Below, one piece after another: positions 17,086 through 26,831 of a DNA stretch of 64,000 nucleotides (the stretch's first letter is position 1; every line of letters begins with the position of its first letter). The notes under the pieces were generated by a model. It made no database searches. It saw only the letters and a list, made by a program, of their open reading frames with translations, and was not told the DNA's origin. The translations under genes were made by a program, and so were the position numbers. The stretch is from DTPU01 sp963827855 (GTDB lineage Bacteria; Planctomycetota; Phycisphaerae; Sedimentisphaerales; Anaerobacaceae), in assembly GCA_963827855.1 (NCBI GenBank), contig CAWHBY010000004.1, forward strand, positions 62,001 to 126,000. Direction: 5' to 3'.

Positions 17086-17325
17086 ATGATGCAGTCTGTA
17101 ATCTCGATGTCGTTGATTGTTGCCTTTTCGGCAGGGCTGGCTCAAGGCCAATCAGGTCACGTTCCGATCCATACGGCAGAAGGCGACTTCGAGGCCAAGA
17201 AGGCACAGTGGGGTGTCAAGGCCTTGCCCTGGCTGATCCTGGCAGACAGGCAGCACGCTGTGCGGCAGGAAGGTGTCGGTGTGGATACCCTTGGTCAGAG
17301 GCTTGAATCGCTCACAGGTAAGTGA
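17086..17325 (+). CDS. Miniature secreted protein: signal peptide joined to the last ~60 residues of a thioredoxin-like domain
   Basis: The protein has 79 residues. Residues 1-22 form a signal peptide. The rest (VPIHTAEGDFEAKK, WGVKALPWLILADRQHAVR) matches only the extreme C-terminal portion of the thioredoxin-like domain of the large paralogs at 34470, 39657 and 44669. The body of the protein, including repeats and the QRPSR region, is missing. The simplest reading is an internal deletion of a paralog that kept the frame. An upstream GGGAGAG could serve as ribosome-binding site. Whether it is translated and functional or a decaying remnant is open. Confidence 0.55.
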   Translation: MMQSVISMSLIVAFSAGLAQGQSGHVPIHTAEGDFEAKKAQWGVKALPWLILADRQHAVRQEGVGVDTLGQRLESLTGK

Positions 17326-17725
17326 TAAAGTCGTTTTCGCGGGCTACGTCCAATGGATCCCTCACAGCGTGCCTTCGGCGGATCTCGAATTGAGATGACA
17401 AGGTCGAGGTCACCTTCTCTCCTTCAGCCACCTCGCCCAGTGCCCTCCAGCCGGGCAGGTCATCGCGATCCGCCAAAGGCCGAGAGGGGTCTATTGGAGC
17501 AGCCCGCTTCCCATTCTATACAACTGGCGATAGGGGCAGGGTGTGTTGTACACACCGATGCCACACAAAAGACCGCGGAAAAACTGTAACACTTCCAGCC
17601 CACTGCCAGTCTAAGGAATGAAGACGCCTGAGATCTGGAGAGGGGAGGTCGGTCTGCGGTGCAGTGGGTGGGGGTGTTGACCGATACAACCTTGTGTACG
17701 TTGGATGGGAGGTAACAGACTGGAC
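17326..17725. other. Intergenic region holding a candidate ECF promoter
   Basis: About 400 bp without a gene. A degraded copy of the GAGGGGTCTATT-type repeat lies near 17480-17500 and a small hairpin (GGTGTG ... CACACC) near 17540-17556. The main content is the GTAAC/GTCTAA element at 17585-17614 listed separately. Confidence 0.5.
17585..17614 (+). promoter_or_regulatory. ECF-type promoter candidate, site B
   Basis: TGTAAC (17585-17590) and GTCTAA (17609-17614) are separated by 18 bp. GGAA precedes the first box at the same distance as in sites A (32398) and C (37002), and a TTC follows it. The next gene starts at 17705 or 17726. The split AAC ... GTC layout is typical of ECF sigma promoters. 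Confidence 0.6.
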
Positions 17726-19672
17726 ATGAGTGGCGAAAGACACAATCCTGTGCGAGCGGTGATGCGGGCGTGCCTGGTTGTGGCATCAGCCGTGACCTTC
17801 CCCGTTCCGGCTGCGGCCAGCCAGGACCCTACTGGTCCTGGAGCGGCGGATAGCAGGGCCCTGTTCGATCGCGTCCGGTTGGCCTGGGAGCGGCAGTCCA
17901 GCCTCTTCCAGAACGTGCGGTACACGGCTACCTACGTGAGGCCCGGAAGCGACTGGCTGGTCACGCAGGAATGCCTGGCGGACAATGAAGGGCGATTCAA
18001 GGTCAAGGAGGTGCAGGCGCCGAGCGTTGCTGGCGTCCGAGGATTCACGAGTACCAATGAATGGGGATTCGACGGCCACGTCTACTGGGGCTACCAGAAG
18101 GGGGCCGGCTCTGATCCGAGGAGGATCTCTTCCCGTGGGTGGATCCGCCCCACCCAAGGCCTGCCCAGTCCGGACCGTTGGCTGTTCTCGCGGCCGCCTG
18201 TGAAGATGTTCGACTCTCCAGACCATGTGGCGATGGCGACGCCGAGCGAGGATGAGTGGGATCTGTGGGATGACGTGTACAGGGTGACGGTCGATCCTCG
18301 CCTCGATTTCGTGATCACACGGTTCTGCGAAAGCTACAACTCCATATCCTACACCCGCCACGAGTACGCCAGGACAGGCCAGGGCTTCTGGTATCCCCGG
18401 AAAGTGGTGGTTGAGCGTGACGGTCGCGCGACGACCGTGTCTGTGCTGTCGCTCGAACTGAACGTTCGGGATGCGGACTTTGGTATAGGCATCCCGAAGG
18501 GCGTGCAGGTCACGGACCACACTGTGGATTCGGACTTTCCTGACACGTATGCCTACGGGATGCCACGTGAGTCCATCAAGCAGATCACCGGCGGCTATGG
18601 ACGGTTCATCGCGGGCACCGCGGTGGACGAACAGGGCCGGCCTGTGGCAGGCATTCCGGTCAGGATCATAGACTACAAGGCCCCGCTCCGCTCCGACCAG
18701 TGGGATGGATTGGCGACTGGGAAGGGGTGGATAGAGGCTGCAAAGAAGTCGCTTAATGTGCAGACGGAGAAGGAAGACCTCCCCCAGCAGGCGAGGACGG
18801 ATGAACAGGGCCGATTTGCCCTCGAAGTGGGTCATGCAGGCCAGTACACGCTCCTGTTCTCCCCCCAAGACCTTGCGCCGACCTTTGCCTATGACGTGGC
18901 CATGCCGACGAAGAACCTGAAGGTGGTCTTCGGCGCTGGGGGTACGGTCAGGGGGCATGTCCTTCGCTACACGGGCCAGGGGAGAGAACCTGTGCCAAAT
19001 GCCCAGATGTGTCTCGACTACGAACAGGGCCTGCTGGCAGACAGCTACAATCAGAGCGTCAACACGGATAGCGAAGGCGGGTTCCAGTTCGACCACCTGT
19101 GCACGCAGTGGCGAGGCGATCCTTCGAAGGCCGACCTTGTGCCCGTCGGGTGGAATGTCAGTTTCAGGGGACTCTACCGGACGATCACTTTTGCAGAAGG
19201 TCAGTCCACTTCAGAAGTCGAGTTCCTGATACCCCCTGAGCCTGCGGACATGCCCTCACTGGTTGGACGGCCCTTGCCGGGATTCGGCGGTGTCCACATG
19301 GAGATGCCACCACAGGACCGGATTAGGGATCGCGCCGTGCTTGTCTGTCTCTTCGATATGCGGGACCCGATCTCCAGGAGTACCCTGCTGGCGATCTCAC
19401 GCAGGGCTGCGAACCTGGAGGAGAAGGGAGTGCAGGTCTTCGCCATGCAGATGTCAGGGACCGATCCCCACGAGCTGCGCCAGTGGTTAGAGCAGATCAA
19501 GGTCAGTTTTCCAGTGGCCAGGGTCAGTTCGGAGGACGCAGTGGTCCGCTATGACTGGGCGGCGAGTTCCATTCCCTGGCTGGTCCTGGCAGACAGGCAG
19601 CACATCGTCCGGCTGGAAGGTTTCGATACGGCCTCACTGGACGGAAAGCTCGACTTTCTCACCAACAGGTGA
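17726..19672 (+). CDS. Secreted LolA-like / carboxypeptidase-regulatory / thioredoxin-like fusion protein
   Basis: The protein has 648 residues (654 if translation starts at ATG 17705). After a signal peptide (cleavage near AAASQ), residues ~30-280 resemble the lipoprotein-carrier beta-fold also found in the 39657 gene. A carboxypeptidase-regulatory repeat follows (GTAVDEQGRPVAGIPVRII), then a second beta-rich repeat (about 390-510). The C-terminus is a thioredoxin-like domain. LVCLFDMRDPISRSTLL occupies the place of the CxxC loop, and AASSIPWLVLADRQH supplies the cis-Pro strand. No redox cysteines remain, so a binding or structural role is likely. Promoter candidate site B lies ~110 bp upstream. 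The 19719 gene follows after 46 bp. Confidence 0.8.
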   Translation: MSGERHNPVRAVMRACLVVASAVTFPVPAAASQDPTGPGAADSRALFDRVRLAWERQSSLFQNVRYTATYVRPGSDWLVTQECLADNEGRFKVKEVQAPSVAGVRGFTSTNEWGFDGHVYWGYQKGAGSDPRRISSRGWIRPTQGLPSPDRWLFSRPPVKMFDSPDHVAMATPSEDEWDLWDDVYRVTVDPRLDFVITRFCESYNSISYTRHEYARTGQGFWYPRKVVVERDGRATTVSVLSLELNVRDADFGIGIPKGVQVTDHTVDSDFPDTYAYGMPRESIKQITGGYGRFIAGTAVDEQGRPVAGIPVRIIDYKAPLRSDQWDGLATGKGWIEAAKKSLNVQTEKEDLPQQARTDEQGRFALEVGHAGQYTLLFSPQDLAPTFAYDVAMPTKNLKVVFGAGGTVRGHVLRYTGQGREPVPNAQMCLDYEQGLLADSYNQSVNTDSEGGFQFDHLCTQWRGDPSKADLVPVGWNVSFRGLYRTITFAEGQSTSEVEFLIPPEPADMPSLVGRPLPGFGGVHMEMPPQDRIRDRAVLVCLFDMRDPISRSTLLAISRRAANLEEKGVQVFAMQMSGTDPHELRQWLEQIKVSFPVARVSSEDAVVRYDWAASSIPWLVLADRQHIVRLEGFDTASLDGKLDFLTNR

Positions 19673-19718
19673 TCGTACCTGGGAAGTTCCCCACAAGGAG
19701 ATTAAACAGAGGAGAAAC

Positions 19719-20339
19719 ATGGTGCTTTTGCTGGTGACTCTGACGTTGCTCATCTTGAACCTGGCCAGGCTTAATGCTGCAGCCGAGGGGCACTGCAGTG
19801 GCAAGGTGCTCGATCCCAACGGCCAACCGGTACTTGGGGTTCATGTGACATTGTATGAAGGGGCCTCGGACGGGCTGGCTGGGTACGTTCTAGTGCACGG
19901 TCCAAGCGACCTGACAACAGGGTCCGATGGTGTCTTCGTCTTTGTCGGCCATCCAAGGGCCGATGACATGGGGTTCTTCCAAGACTGCGATCCTGCCGCC
20001 GGCGAGGGCCTGGCGTGCGGGTGGGGGGTCTGGGATATGGGCGGGGACTTGGTGGAGGACCTCCATCTCGGCCTGGCCCAACGGCTCAGTGGCCAAGTCT
20101 TTGATCGAGTCGAGATGCCGTTTCGAGATGCGCAGGTCCGGGAGTGTCCATTGAGGGCCACGGCCGCGGCTGGCGACAGCGACCCGTGGGGACGCCTGGC
20201 TGGAATCACGCCCTCGGGTGAATGGGCTGTGCCGACCGGCAGTGAAGGGAGGTTCCTCTTCCGCAGCCTCCCGCCGGACGCCTGCGAGGACCTGCCCATG
20301 ACCGGGTCCGGCTGTCTGAGGAACGGTCTGGGCGGCTGA
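19719..20339 (+). CDS. Truncated secreted carboxypeptidase-regulatory repeat protein
   Basis: The protein has 206 residues. GAGGAG lies 5 nt before the ATG, and a signal peptide covers the first ~24 residues. Two beta-sandwich repeats follow: GKVLDPNGQPVLGVHVTLYE and LSGQVFDRVEMPFRDAQV. The protein stops right after EGRFLFRSLPPDACEDLP, which aligns with EGGFHFDQFAADVSTTF in the 810-residue paralog at 44669. It is therefore the head of a paralog that lost about three quarters of its length, including the thioredoxin-like domain. The last residues (GSGCLRNGLGG) look non-native. It may be an expressed short form or a dying gene. Confidence 0.6.
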   Translation: MVLLLVTLTLLILNLARLNAAAEGHCSGKVLDPNGQPVLGVHVTLYEGASDGLAGYVLVHGPSDLTTGSDGVFVFVGHPRADDMGFFQDCDPAAGEGLACGWGVWDMGGDLVEDLHLGLAQRLSGQVFDRVEMPFRDAQVRECPLRATAAAGDSDPWGRLAGITPSGEWAVPTGSEGRFLFRSLPPDACEDLPMTGSGCLRNGLGG

Positions 20340-20668
20340 ATGAGACACTCGAATCATTTTCGCATGCGGGCGACCGACGCTTGGGGTCGCGTCGTGACCT
20401 TCGAGTCGTGACTGGGATTGGTGCACGTGCGTGATCCTCGTCCCAGATCGCAGCTTGGCAATGGAAGCGCCTGCTGCTGAGTCACTCTGAGCCATCTTTG
20501 CGTCGCTCAGAGTTCCCAATGACCGTGCCTTCTGGTAGAATGGAAGTGGTTGTGGGGAGCCTGTCGATGTATGCTGAGGAGGCCCCCCAGGTATTGGAGC
20601 GTCTGCTGGATACATCTGATCCTGCTGCGAGCCTTCGCGAGGCAGCAAGGGAAGGAGGTGACGCGCAC
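20340..20668. other. Intergenic region, likely decayed gene remainder
   Basis: About 330 bp between the truncated repeat protein and the next lipoprotein. Several stops occur in each frame. Nothing recognisable was found apart from a very strong AGGAGGTGA ribosome-binding site at its right end. Confidence 0.4.
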
Positions 20669-21118
20669 ATGAGGATACCTGCATCTGTTCTCGTTGGGGC
20701 CATCGCCGTGTTCCTTGTTTTCGGATGCGAGTCTGCACCGACGCGCTATCAGAGGCTGGGCGGTTCTGGGGATGGCGGCTACATCGACAAGAGCATCTCC
20801 GAAGACACCTTCACCATCAAGTTCATCGCCAACGAGGTGACGCCCATCAGCACCATCTGCCGCTACCTCTATCGGCGGGCTGCAGAGGTGACGCTGAAGA
20901 ACGGCTTCACCTACTTCGCGGTCACCCGCGATCCGAGTGCCCTGGAGGACTTCACCCCCATGTATCGCCATGAGGATGAGTACAGGGACATGGTGAAGCC
21001 GACCCTGACGCGAGAGACGGACTCTGGGACATGGCTCATGACCATCCAGTGCTTCCACGTCGAGCCGGACGGCTCCAAGGGGCTTCTGGACGCCAGGGCG
21101 TACCTTCATCAGAATTGA
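20669..21118 (+). CDS. CC0125/CC1285-type lipoprotein
   Basis: The protein has 149 residues and an excellent AGGAGGTGA site 8 nt before the ATG. The signal ends with the lipobox VFGC (Cys near residue 20). The mature part has GGSGDGGYIDKSISEDTFTI, FIANEVTPISTICRYLYRRA and GFTYFAVTRD. This matches the pattern of the CC0125/CC1285 lipoprotein family (Y..R, YLLYRAAELT, GYDWF). Function is unknown. A palindromic dispersed repeat sits ~70 bp downstream. The gene appears intact and unrelated to the surrounding paralogs. Confidence 0.82.
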   Translation: MRIPASVLVGAIAVFLVFGCESAPTRYQRLGGSGDGGYIDKSISEDTFTIKFIANEVTPISTICRYLYRRAAEVTLKNGFTYFAVTRDPSALEDFTPMYRHEDEYRDMVKPTLTRETDSGTWLMTIQCFHVEPDGSKGLLDARAYLHQN

Positions 21119-21188
21119 CTATTCACTATCGACTATTGGCCAGTCACGTCTGACCTGCCAGGCATGGTATCTGTGACGCACTCCCTCC

Positions 21189-21218
21189 TGAGGCAGCATG
21201 GGCTGAAGCCCATCCTAC
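21189..21218. repeat. REP-like palindromic repeat (GTAGGATGGGCTTCAGCCCATGCTG family)
   Basis: This copy lies in inverse orientation to those at 41194-41224, 44333-44364 and 44374-44400. The core ATGGGCTTCAGCCCAT (or its complement) folds into a hairpin. Confidence 0.75.
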
Positions 21219-21289
21219 GGCACTCGCCCTCTCGCCTCCCACCCTCTCCCCGTCTCGCCGATTCTCCGATTCTCCGATTCGCCGTCTCG

Positions 21290-24200
21290 TCAGTCTTCTC
21301 GGCCGGGTGAGCCGCCCAGTTTGGTGCTGGGCCGCCAGAGACTGCCATCACCCAGTGCATTCGGGTCCGTGGTCTTCGGGTCCCTGACCGTGAGGGAGAG
21401 ACCGCCGCCATCAGTGGAACGGTACCAGTCGTCGCTGTAGTGGAAACTAGAGATGATCGTGCCGACCGCATCCACCAACTCCAGCGTCTCGCCTGCGTTG
21501 TCCAGACTGCCTTCGTACTGGCCGATCACGGCTAGGCCCGGACCATAGCGGCGGGTGAATGCCGCGGTGTCCCGGACGATGAGGCAGTAGCCGCCCGCTG
21601 AGAGGATGAAGTCAGGGAAGGTGAAGTCGATGCCGCGGTCGCACTTCACGAGACTCAGGTTGATGGCCTCTGTTCCGATATTGGTGAGTTCGAGGAACTC
21701 CGAGTTGGGGTCGTCGGCCATCCCGGCGTCGAGGGGGTGATACATGATCTCGCTGATCCTCAGGTCCTGGGCCACGGGACCCACGCCGAAGACCGCGTCC
21801 ACCAGCGGACTCCAGACGCTGCCGCTGCGTGCCCTGGCCTTGACACGCGTGCTCCTGTCCAGCGTCACGGGGGCTGTGTAGTGGAGTGGATGGCCGCTGC
21901 CGGCCTGCGACGCAGCCTCAACGGCGTCGAGCGACGCGGTGATCAGGAAGTCCGAGCTGCTCCTGGATGAGTTGAGACCATGAATCGCCAGGACGTTGCA
22001 TCCCTCTCGCAGCGAGCTCAGGTACTGCCCGATTGAGAAGGACTCGGGCTCGCCCGCGTCACGGCTCTGTATGGCCACCGAGTTCCACTTCGGCGCTACG
22101 ACGAGCCCGGCCCTGCGGACCTCCACGCCATTAAGGTACGCGATGAACCCGTCGTCGTATCGTATTCTGAGGATCAGGTCCGCGTATTGGGAGGGGTCGG
22201 CCGCCACGATGAAGGGGATCCGGATGTAGCAGCCCGACGCGACCTGATACATGGCCGCCTCGACGTTCAGGGTGATCAGGGGTTCATAGGTGGTGTTGCC
22301 TCGTCTGAAACCTACGCCTCCAGGGCCGCCCGTGGCGAGTTGCCAGGACGAGTCGTCGAAGGCCGCTCCGCCTTTCCACGCCTCGTCCACGTCCGCCTTG
22401 GGCACCCAGACCCGTTTGTCACTATCCTCGGGGACCAAGGTCCGGGTGACCGCTGAACCAACCGGCGTCTCTGGCGGCCTGGGATCCGTGCCATCGAGCG
22501 TGTAGTAGACGTCCTTCGAGGACTGCATCTGAAAGGCAGAGCCTGCGGCGACGTGGCCGGCGGTCGGATTGAGCACAGGCGGATCCACGCTGGGATACCA
22601 GCCCTGTGCCTTGAATTGGCTGAGCACCACGTCGGTGCGGCGAGGGAAGTAGTTCTTCACCATGCCGGTGATATCCGGCAGCCAGTCGTCGTCCTTTGTC
22701 CTGGGCCTCGATCGTTTGGCGTCGCCCCATCGGGCAGACTCCGCAATGATGGCCAGGTCGATCTGCTGGGCGCGGGCTGTGAAGCGATCGATGCATCGCT
22801 GGGGCGTGAGGACCCCGCTATTGAAGAAGTGCTTGAAGACGCGGTCGGCAAACCGCATGCGGTACTCCGGGTGCGCCATCAGGTGCGTGTGCAGCCACAG
22901 GGGATTGGACTGATTGAAGGTCTGGCCGACCGCCATGGTAGAGGCGGCAAACAGCCGCGACTCGTTCAGGTCGTACAGCGAGTGCTCCGCGTCATGCCTG
23001 AAGAACTTGAACCCATCCGCACTGACGTGGTTGTAGATCGCGTAGAAGTTGTTGGGTACCAAGGCCCATGCGCTGACAGGACCGTCCGGATCACCCACGT
23101 AGTAGGTGCAGAGCATGTAGTCGATGAGGTTGTCCACGTCGAGCAGCTTCTGAAACGCGGGATTGGGTGTACGGTCCGGATTGAGGCCCTGGGCGCGGTA
23201 GTAGCTCTCGTCATTGCCGAGTCCTGCCATGCTGGCATCCCAGAGCCTCCGCCAGGCGTCGAGGGCGCCGTCCGTGGCCTCCACGTCATAGCCGCCGTTG
23301 CCTGCCCTTGACTTGACGACGTCGTAGTCCTCCTTGCCAGGCCCGAAGTACGTCTCTGCATAGTAGGCCTCAGCCCGCTCCTGCGTCTGGTAGAGCCCCC
23401 AATACTGGCCATCGATGTAGAGATGGTAGTAGCGGCTTCGGGTGTAGGGCTGGCCCATGTCCCGCTGCGTGTCGCGGGAGAAGACCTCCCGCACGAAGGT
23501 GTCCCTGGGGCTGCTGCCGCCCTCAAAGCTCCAGGAGTAGTTCTGGCTGGTCCGCAGGTCGACGTTCTCGAACTCGTCCGCGCCCTCGTCGCCAAAGAGG
23601 GGATACCTGAGCTTCGCCTCCCCATACTGGCTGCGGAAGAAGAGGCGAAGGGCGTGCTTGGGATTGCTGCCGTTGCGGCTGTACCCGCCGCGGACACGCA
23701 GGCCTGCATCGATCTGGAAGCCTGTGGTTCCATCTGGGTAGACCAGCTCGACCGACACCGGACGCTCCCATGCCTCGCCCTGCGACCGGGCATTGACGTA
23801 GATGCCCTTCTGGCTGTCGAAGAGGTTGGCGGGGTCGGTGGCCAGACAGATCGAAGGAATGGACAGCAGCGCGTCGTCCATGAGGTCCTTGTAGCGGGGG
23901 TCGTTCACCACGTCAGGGTCCATGCCGTAGTCGAGGACCTGACCGTTGATGCCGCCAGAGGGCCATCCCCGTCCGGGCGATCCACCCGTGGGCGACTGCT
24001 GGAGGATGTCCGCGATGAAGAGATAAGTCCGTGTCTCCGTCACAGAGTTTGCCCAGCCGAGCTTCATGCCCACGGCCCGCAGGCACGTGGTCTTGCTGAT
24101 CCGCAAAGGTCCGGTGTAGAGGGCAGCGGTTGCGCCGATCCTGGACGTGCTGGTCAGATAGGGATCGCTGCCGTCGGTCGTGTAGTAGATCGTTGCACCC

Positions 24201-24814
24201 GGAGTCGCACACGCGATGTTCACATCGATGGGCTGGCTGTAGAACCCGTGATCGAGATCGAATCGGGGTTTGTCGACGATCCCTTCGACGATGCGGAAGT
24301 TCATTTCTCCTGGCGTCGGATACGTCATGGGATACCACGGGTCGCGGCCGTCCGGGTCGCGGCCATAGGAGACGTCCAACGACTGCGGGCCGAAGGCGAC
24401 GTGGTCGAGCAGGGTGACGCCATCCCTGTCGAACAGGGCCACCTCTTCGCCTTCTGAGCTCAGCGAAAAGCCGGCATGCAGACCCGCGGCCGCGGTGTCG
24501 CCGTCCGCCCAGATGACCAGGTATCCCTGGGCAGGGATCGTTGTCTCAGCGGGCCGACCCACGGGGATCTTCCATTGGGTATGTTCGCCCAGGCTGTCCG
24601 TAACGTACATCCCACCCACATCCACGGCTGAAGGCCCCGCGTTGTAGAGCTCGATCCAGTCGTCGGCCTGGCCTTGCGGGTCGGGAAACGTCGTTCCCGA
24701 ATTCGACGCCATGAGCTCATTGATGACGATGGGGCCTGCGGCCTGCGCCTCGACTGCGCAGGCCAAACCTACTGTCAGTAACCACAACTGAATGAGTTTC
24801 CTGTTTGACAACAT
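21290..24814 (-). CDS. CotH-kinase-domain secreted protein with lamin-tail domains
   Basis: The protein has 1174 residues. A signal peptide ends near VEAQAAG. A lamin-tail domain (INELMASNSGTTF) comes first, then a beta-sandwich segment with TPGATIYYTTDGSDP of the Fn3-associated/chitobiase C-terminal type. The CotH kinase-like domain follows around residues 320-680 (KHALRLFFRSQYGEAKLRYP, VDLRTSQNYSW, FFRHDAEHSLYD), then another YYTLDGTDP repeat, a galactose-binding-like segment, and a second lamin-tail domain near the C-terminus (ISEIMYHPLDAGM). CotH proteins can phosphorylate secreted proteins; whether this one does is not shown. It stands alone on the minus strand. Confidence 0.9.
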   Translation of the reverse strand: MLSNRKLIQLWLLTVGLACAVEAQAAGPIVINELMASNSGTTFPDPQGQADDWIELYNAGPSAVDVGGMYVTDSLGEHTQWKIPVGRPAETTIPAQGYLVIWADGDTAAAGLHAGFSLSSEGEEVALFDRDGVTLLDHVAFGPQSLDVSYGRDPDGRDPWYPMTYPTPGEMNFRIVEGIVDKPRFDLDHGFYSQPIDVNIACATPGATIYYTTDGSDPYLTSTSRIGATAALYTGPLRISKTTCLRAVGMKLGWANSVTETRTYLFIADILQQSPTGGSPGRGWPSGGINGQVLDYGMDPDVVNDPRYKDLMDDALLSIPSICLATDPANLFDSQKGIYVNARSQGEAWERPVSVELVYPDGTTGFQIDAGLRVRGGYSRNGSNPKHALRLFFRSQYGEAKLRYPLFGDEGADEFENVDLRTSQNYSWSFEGGSSPRDTFVREVFSRDTQRDMGQPYTRSRYYHLYIDGQYWGLYQTQERAEAYYAETYFGPGKEDYDVVKSRAGNGGYDVEATDGALDAWRRLWDASMAGLGNDESYYRAQGLNPDRTPNPAFQKLLDVDNLIDYMLCTYYVGDPDGPVSAWALVPNNFYAIYNHVSADGFKFFRHDAEHSLYDLNESRLFAASTMAVGQTFNQSNPLWLHTHLMAHPEYRMRFADRVFKHFFNSGVLTPQRCIDRFTARAQQIDLAIIAESARWGDAKRSRPRTKDDDWLPDITGMVKNYFPRRTDVVLSQFKAQGWYPSVDPPVLNPTAGHVAAGSAFQMQSSKDVYYTLDGTDPRPPETPVGSAVTRTLVPEDSDKRVWVPKADVDEAWKGGAAFDDSSWQLATGGPGGVGFRRGNTTYEPLITLNVEAAMYQVASGCYIRIPFIVAADPSQYADLILRIRYDDGFIAYLNGVEVRRAGLVVAPKWNSVAIQSRDAGEPESFSIGQYLSSLREGCNVLAIHGLNSSRSSSDFLITASLDAVEAASQAGSGHPLHYTAPVTLDRSTRVKARARSGSVWSPLVDAVFGVGPVAQDLRISEIMYHPLDAGMADDPNSEFLELTNIGTEAINLSLVKCDRGIDFTFPDFILSAGGYCLIVRDTAAFTRRYGPGLAVIGQYEGSLDNAGETLELVDAVGTIISSFHYSDDWYRSTDGGGLSLTVRDPKTTDPNALGDGSLWRPSTKLGGSPGRED

Positions 24815-25091
24815 GCTCCGACCCTTGAGATCTCCATTCTACTCCAACGGCCGGAGAAATCAAGCCTCCAGGGTGTCACACACGCAGGATGATGGGTTTG
24901 ATCGGACAGAAGGGACGGGCGCCGATCACGCTGGTCTACTCCGTCGCGACGCCCCTCTCTGGATGTTCTTGAGGCAACCGCTGGGTTCCTCGCCTTCCTC
25001 GAGGAAGGATACCCCGCGGATAACTAATTAATTAAAGACCAGGCCCCATACCTATGAAGGGTCGCGTGCAGAGTGGGCAGACGCAGTTCCT

Positions 25092-26804
25092 CTACCGGCA
25101 GACCGTCACCTGGCGGTCGGCCTTGACTGTGCCGTAGAGCTCCTCGGTCTCGAAGGTGGCCTTGATGGTGAAGACCTCCTCGTCTCCCTTCAGGGCGAGG
25201 TCAGCAGGGATGTGCCAGGTCCATGGGAATCCACCGCTGCCGACGACTTGGCCGTTAGCCCGGGTGACTACTGCGCCTTGCCACAACTTCTTCGGTCGCG
25301 GGGGCTGCGCGGCATTGATCTTGGCCATCCAGTCGTCAGCGAACAGGTCGAAGCCCAGCATGGCCAGGATGAGCACCGAGGCCGCGATGGGAATCCAGCC
25401 TATGGGACGGAGCGCCCGCGGTATCCTCGGGACAACCAGCCATAGCACGCCTGCGATCAGCAGAGCCGGCGCAAGCAGGGTGTGGATCCATGATGGCCGC
25501 AGGTGCGGCAGGGAAGCTACCTGCTCGATCAGGACGCCCAGCTTGGGGTCGAGGAGCCAGGCCTGGACCTTCAGCGTATCGCCTCGCTTGACGCGGGCCG
25601 AAGTGCCGGGCGAGGCGAACAGGACCTCTGGATTGGCTGCGAAGTCCAGGACAAAGGGCCTGTCCTTGCGGATCTGGATCCCGTAGGTGTCGGATCGGAA
25701 TCGCTGGTCACCTGTCCCATCCCTGATGACATTCGGGACGACCCAGAGGGTCAGAGGACCGTAGCGGACGGTGACTACGTAGGGCTGGTAGTCGCCCTCG
25801 GGGATCTGGTAGCGTTGCAGAGGCTCCCACCCGCTGCTCGGCACCCAGGAGTCCAGCGCCACGAGCCCGTCTCTGGATCGCAGGGCCCCTCTCAAGGTCA
25901 AGCCCTGTATGCGTCGTCCCCCGGTGCCCAGTTCGATCGTCCCGAGCGGCCTCGGGCACGGCTTGACCGCCAGCCTGTCACCGCCAGGCGTGGCAGAGAA
26001 CTGCCAATACCGGTCGCCAATCAGGTACATGGCGGAGAGGGTGGGCTGTGCGTAGCGGTTGATGAGCAGACGCTCAGTTGGGTCCTTGGGTTCGATCGCC
26101 AGCGTGGTGGCGGGCTGGTCGAACCAGCCGCTGATGAAGCGGGCGTGGCCCAGGTGAGCCCTGTATTTGTGGCCTGCGATCTGGATGTCGCCTACGTGGG
26201 CCTTGGTCGTGACCAGGTGGAGCGACTTGTAGCCGCTCTCGGTGATGACCAGGCGAGGCATCAGCTCCAGTGCTGGCATACCCGGCGAGCTGCCCTCCAT
26301 GTCGATCTTCAGGAAGGGGAATACGGCCTGCTGCCTGATCTCGTCGAACCTGTCGCCATCGAGCATGGAGTTGGCGGGAAAGGGAAGTCGGCTGACCAAC
26401 AGCGAGTCGTCGGTGAGGTTGTGGTTGCGGTTGGCATCGAAGTAGAGCAGGTCATAGCCTGTCCCAGTGCCTTTGGACTCGTCCAAGGCGAAGCAGTACT
26501 CGGGTCCCGACCTGTCCATGTGGTCGTGTCGCGGCAGACGGATGGAGCCATAGAGCGGCTGCTTGGAGGCGAAGGCCGGATACGCAGAGACTGCGGTACA
26601 TGGATCAGCAATGCACGTCGCACTTTGGCCGCCAAGGAAGTAGTCCCGCTCCCCTGTGTCCTCGATGTCGAAGACAGAGACCTCTTTGAGGTCAAAGACG
26701 GCCTCGCCGATGTTGTCTGGCGAGGGCCCGACAGGACCCTCAGCCGCCGACGCCATTCCTGCAGCCGTGAACGCCAGTAGACAGAGCACAGACCACGTCG
26801 CCAT
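25092..26804 (-). CDS. Secreted membrane-anchored protein, distant relative of the 32554/37135 family
   Basis: The protein has 570 residues from ATG 26804, chosen because AGAGGGA precedes it and a signal peptide (MATWSVLCLLAFTAAGMASA) begins there. The N-terminal half shares the order of motifs with the 37135 protein: QPLYGSIRLP, FALDESKGTGTGYDLLYFDA, then an EF-hand-like DANRNHNLTDD loop. Two hydrophobic helices lie near residues 450-500 (LLAPALLIAGVLWLVV, IAASVLILAMLGF), followed by a final beta-rich stretch. It lacks the FAYG-(TGA)-GGTCSLSW block of its relatives. No enzyme motif is recognisable. Confidence 0.75.
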   Translation of the reverse strand: MATWSVLCLLAFTAAGMASAAEGPVGPSPDNIGEAVFDLKEVSVFDIEDTGERDYFLGGQSATCIADPCTAVSAYPAFASKQPLYGSIRLPRHDHMDRSGPEYCFALDESKGTGTGYDLLYFDANRNHNLTDDSLLVSRLPFPANSMLDGDRFDEIRQQAVFPFLKIDMEGSSPGMPALELMPRLVITESGYKSLHLVTTKAHVGDIQIAGHKYRAHLGHARFISGWFDQPATTLAIEPKDPTERLLINRYAQPTLSAMYLIGDRYWQFSATPGGDRLAVKPCPRPLGTIELGTGGRRIQGLTLRGALRSRDGLVALDSWVPSSGWEPLQRYQIPEGDYQPYVVTVRYGPLTLWVVPNVIRDGTGDQRFRSDTYGIQIRKDRPFVLDFAANPEVLFASPGTSARVKRGDTLKVQAWLLDPKLGVLIEQVASLPHLRPSWIHTLLAPALLIAGVLWLVVPRIPRALRPIGWIPIAASVLILAMLGFDLFADDWMAKINAAQPPRPKKLWQGAVVTRANGQVVGSGGFPWTWHIPADLALKGDEEVFTIKATFETEELYGTVKADRQVTVCR

Positions 26805-26831
26805 AGGTGTTCCCTCTGCGTCTGGTACCAT

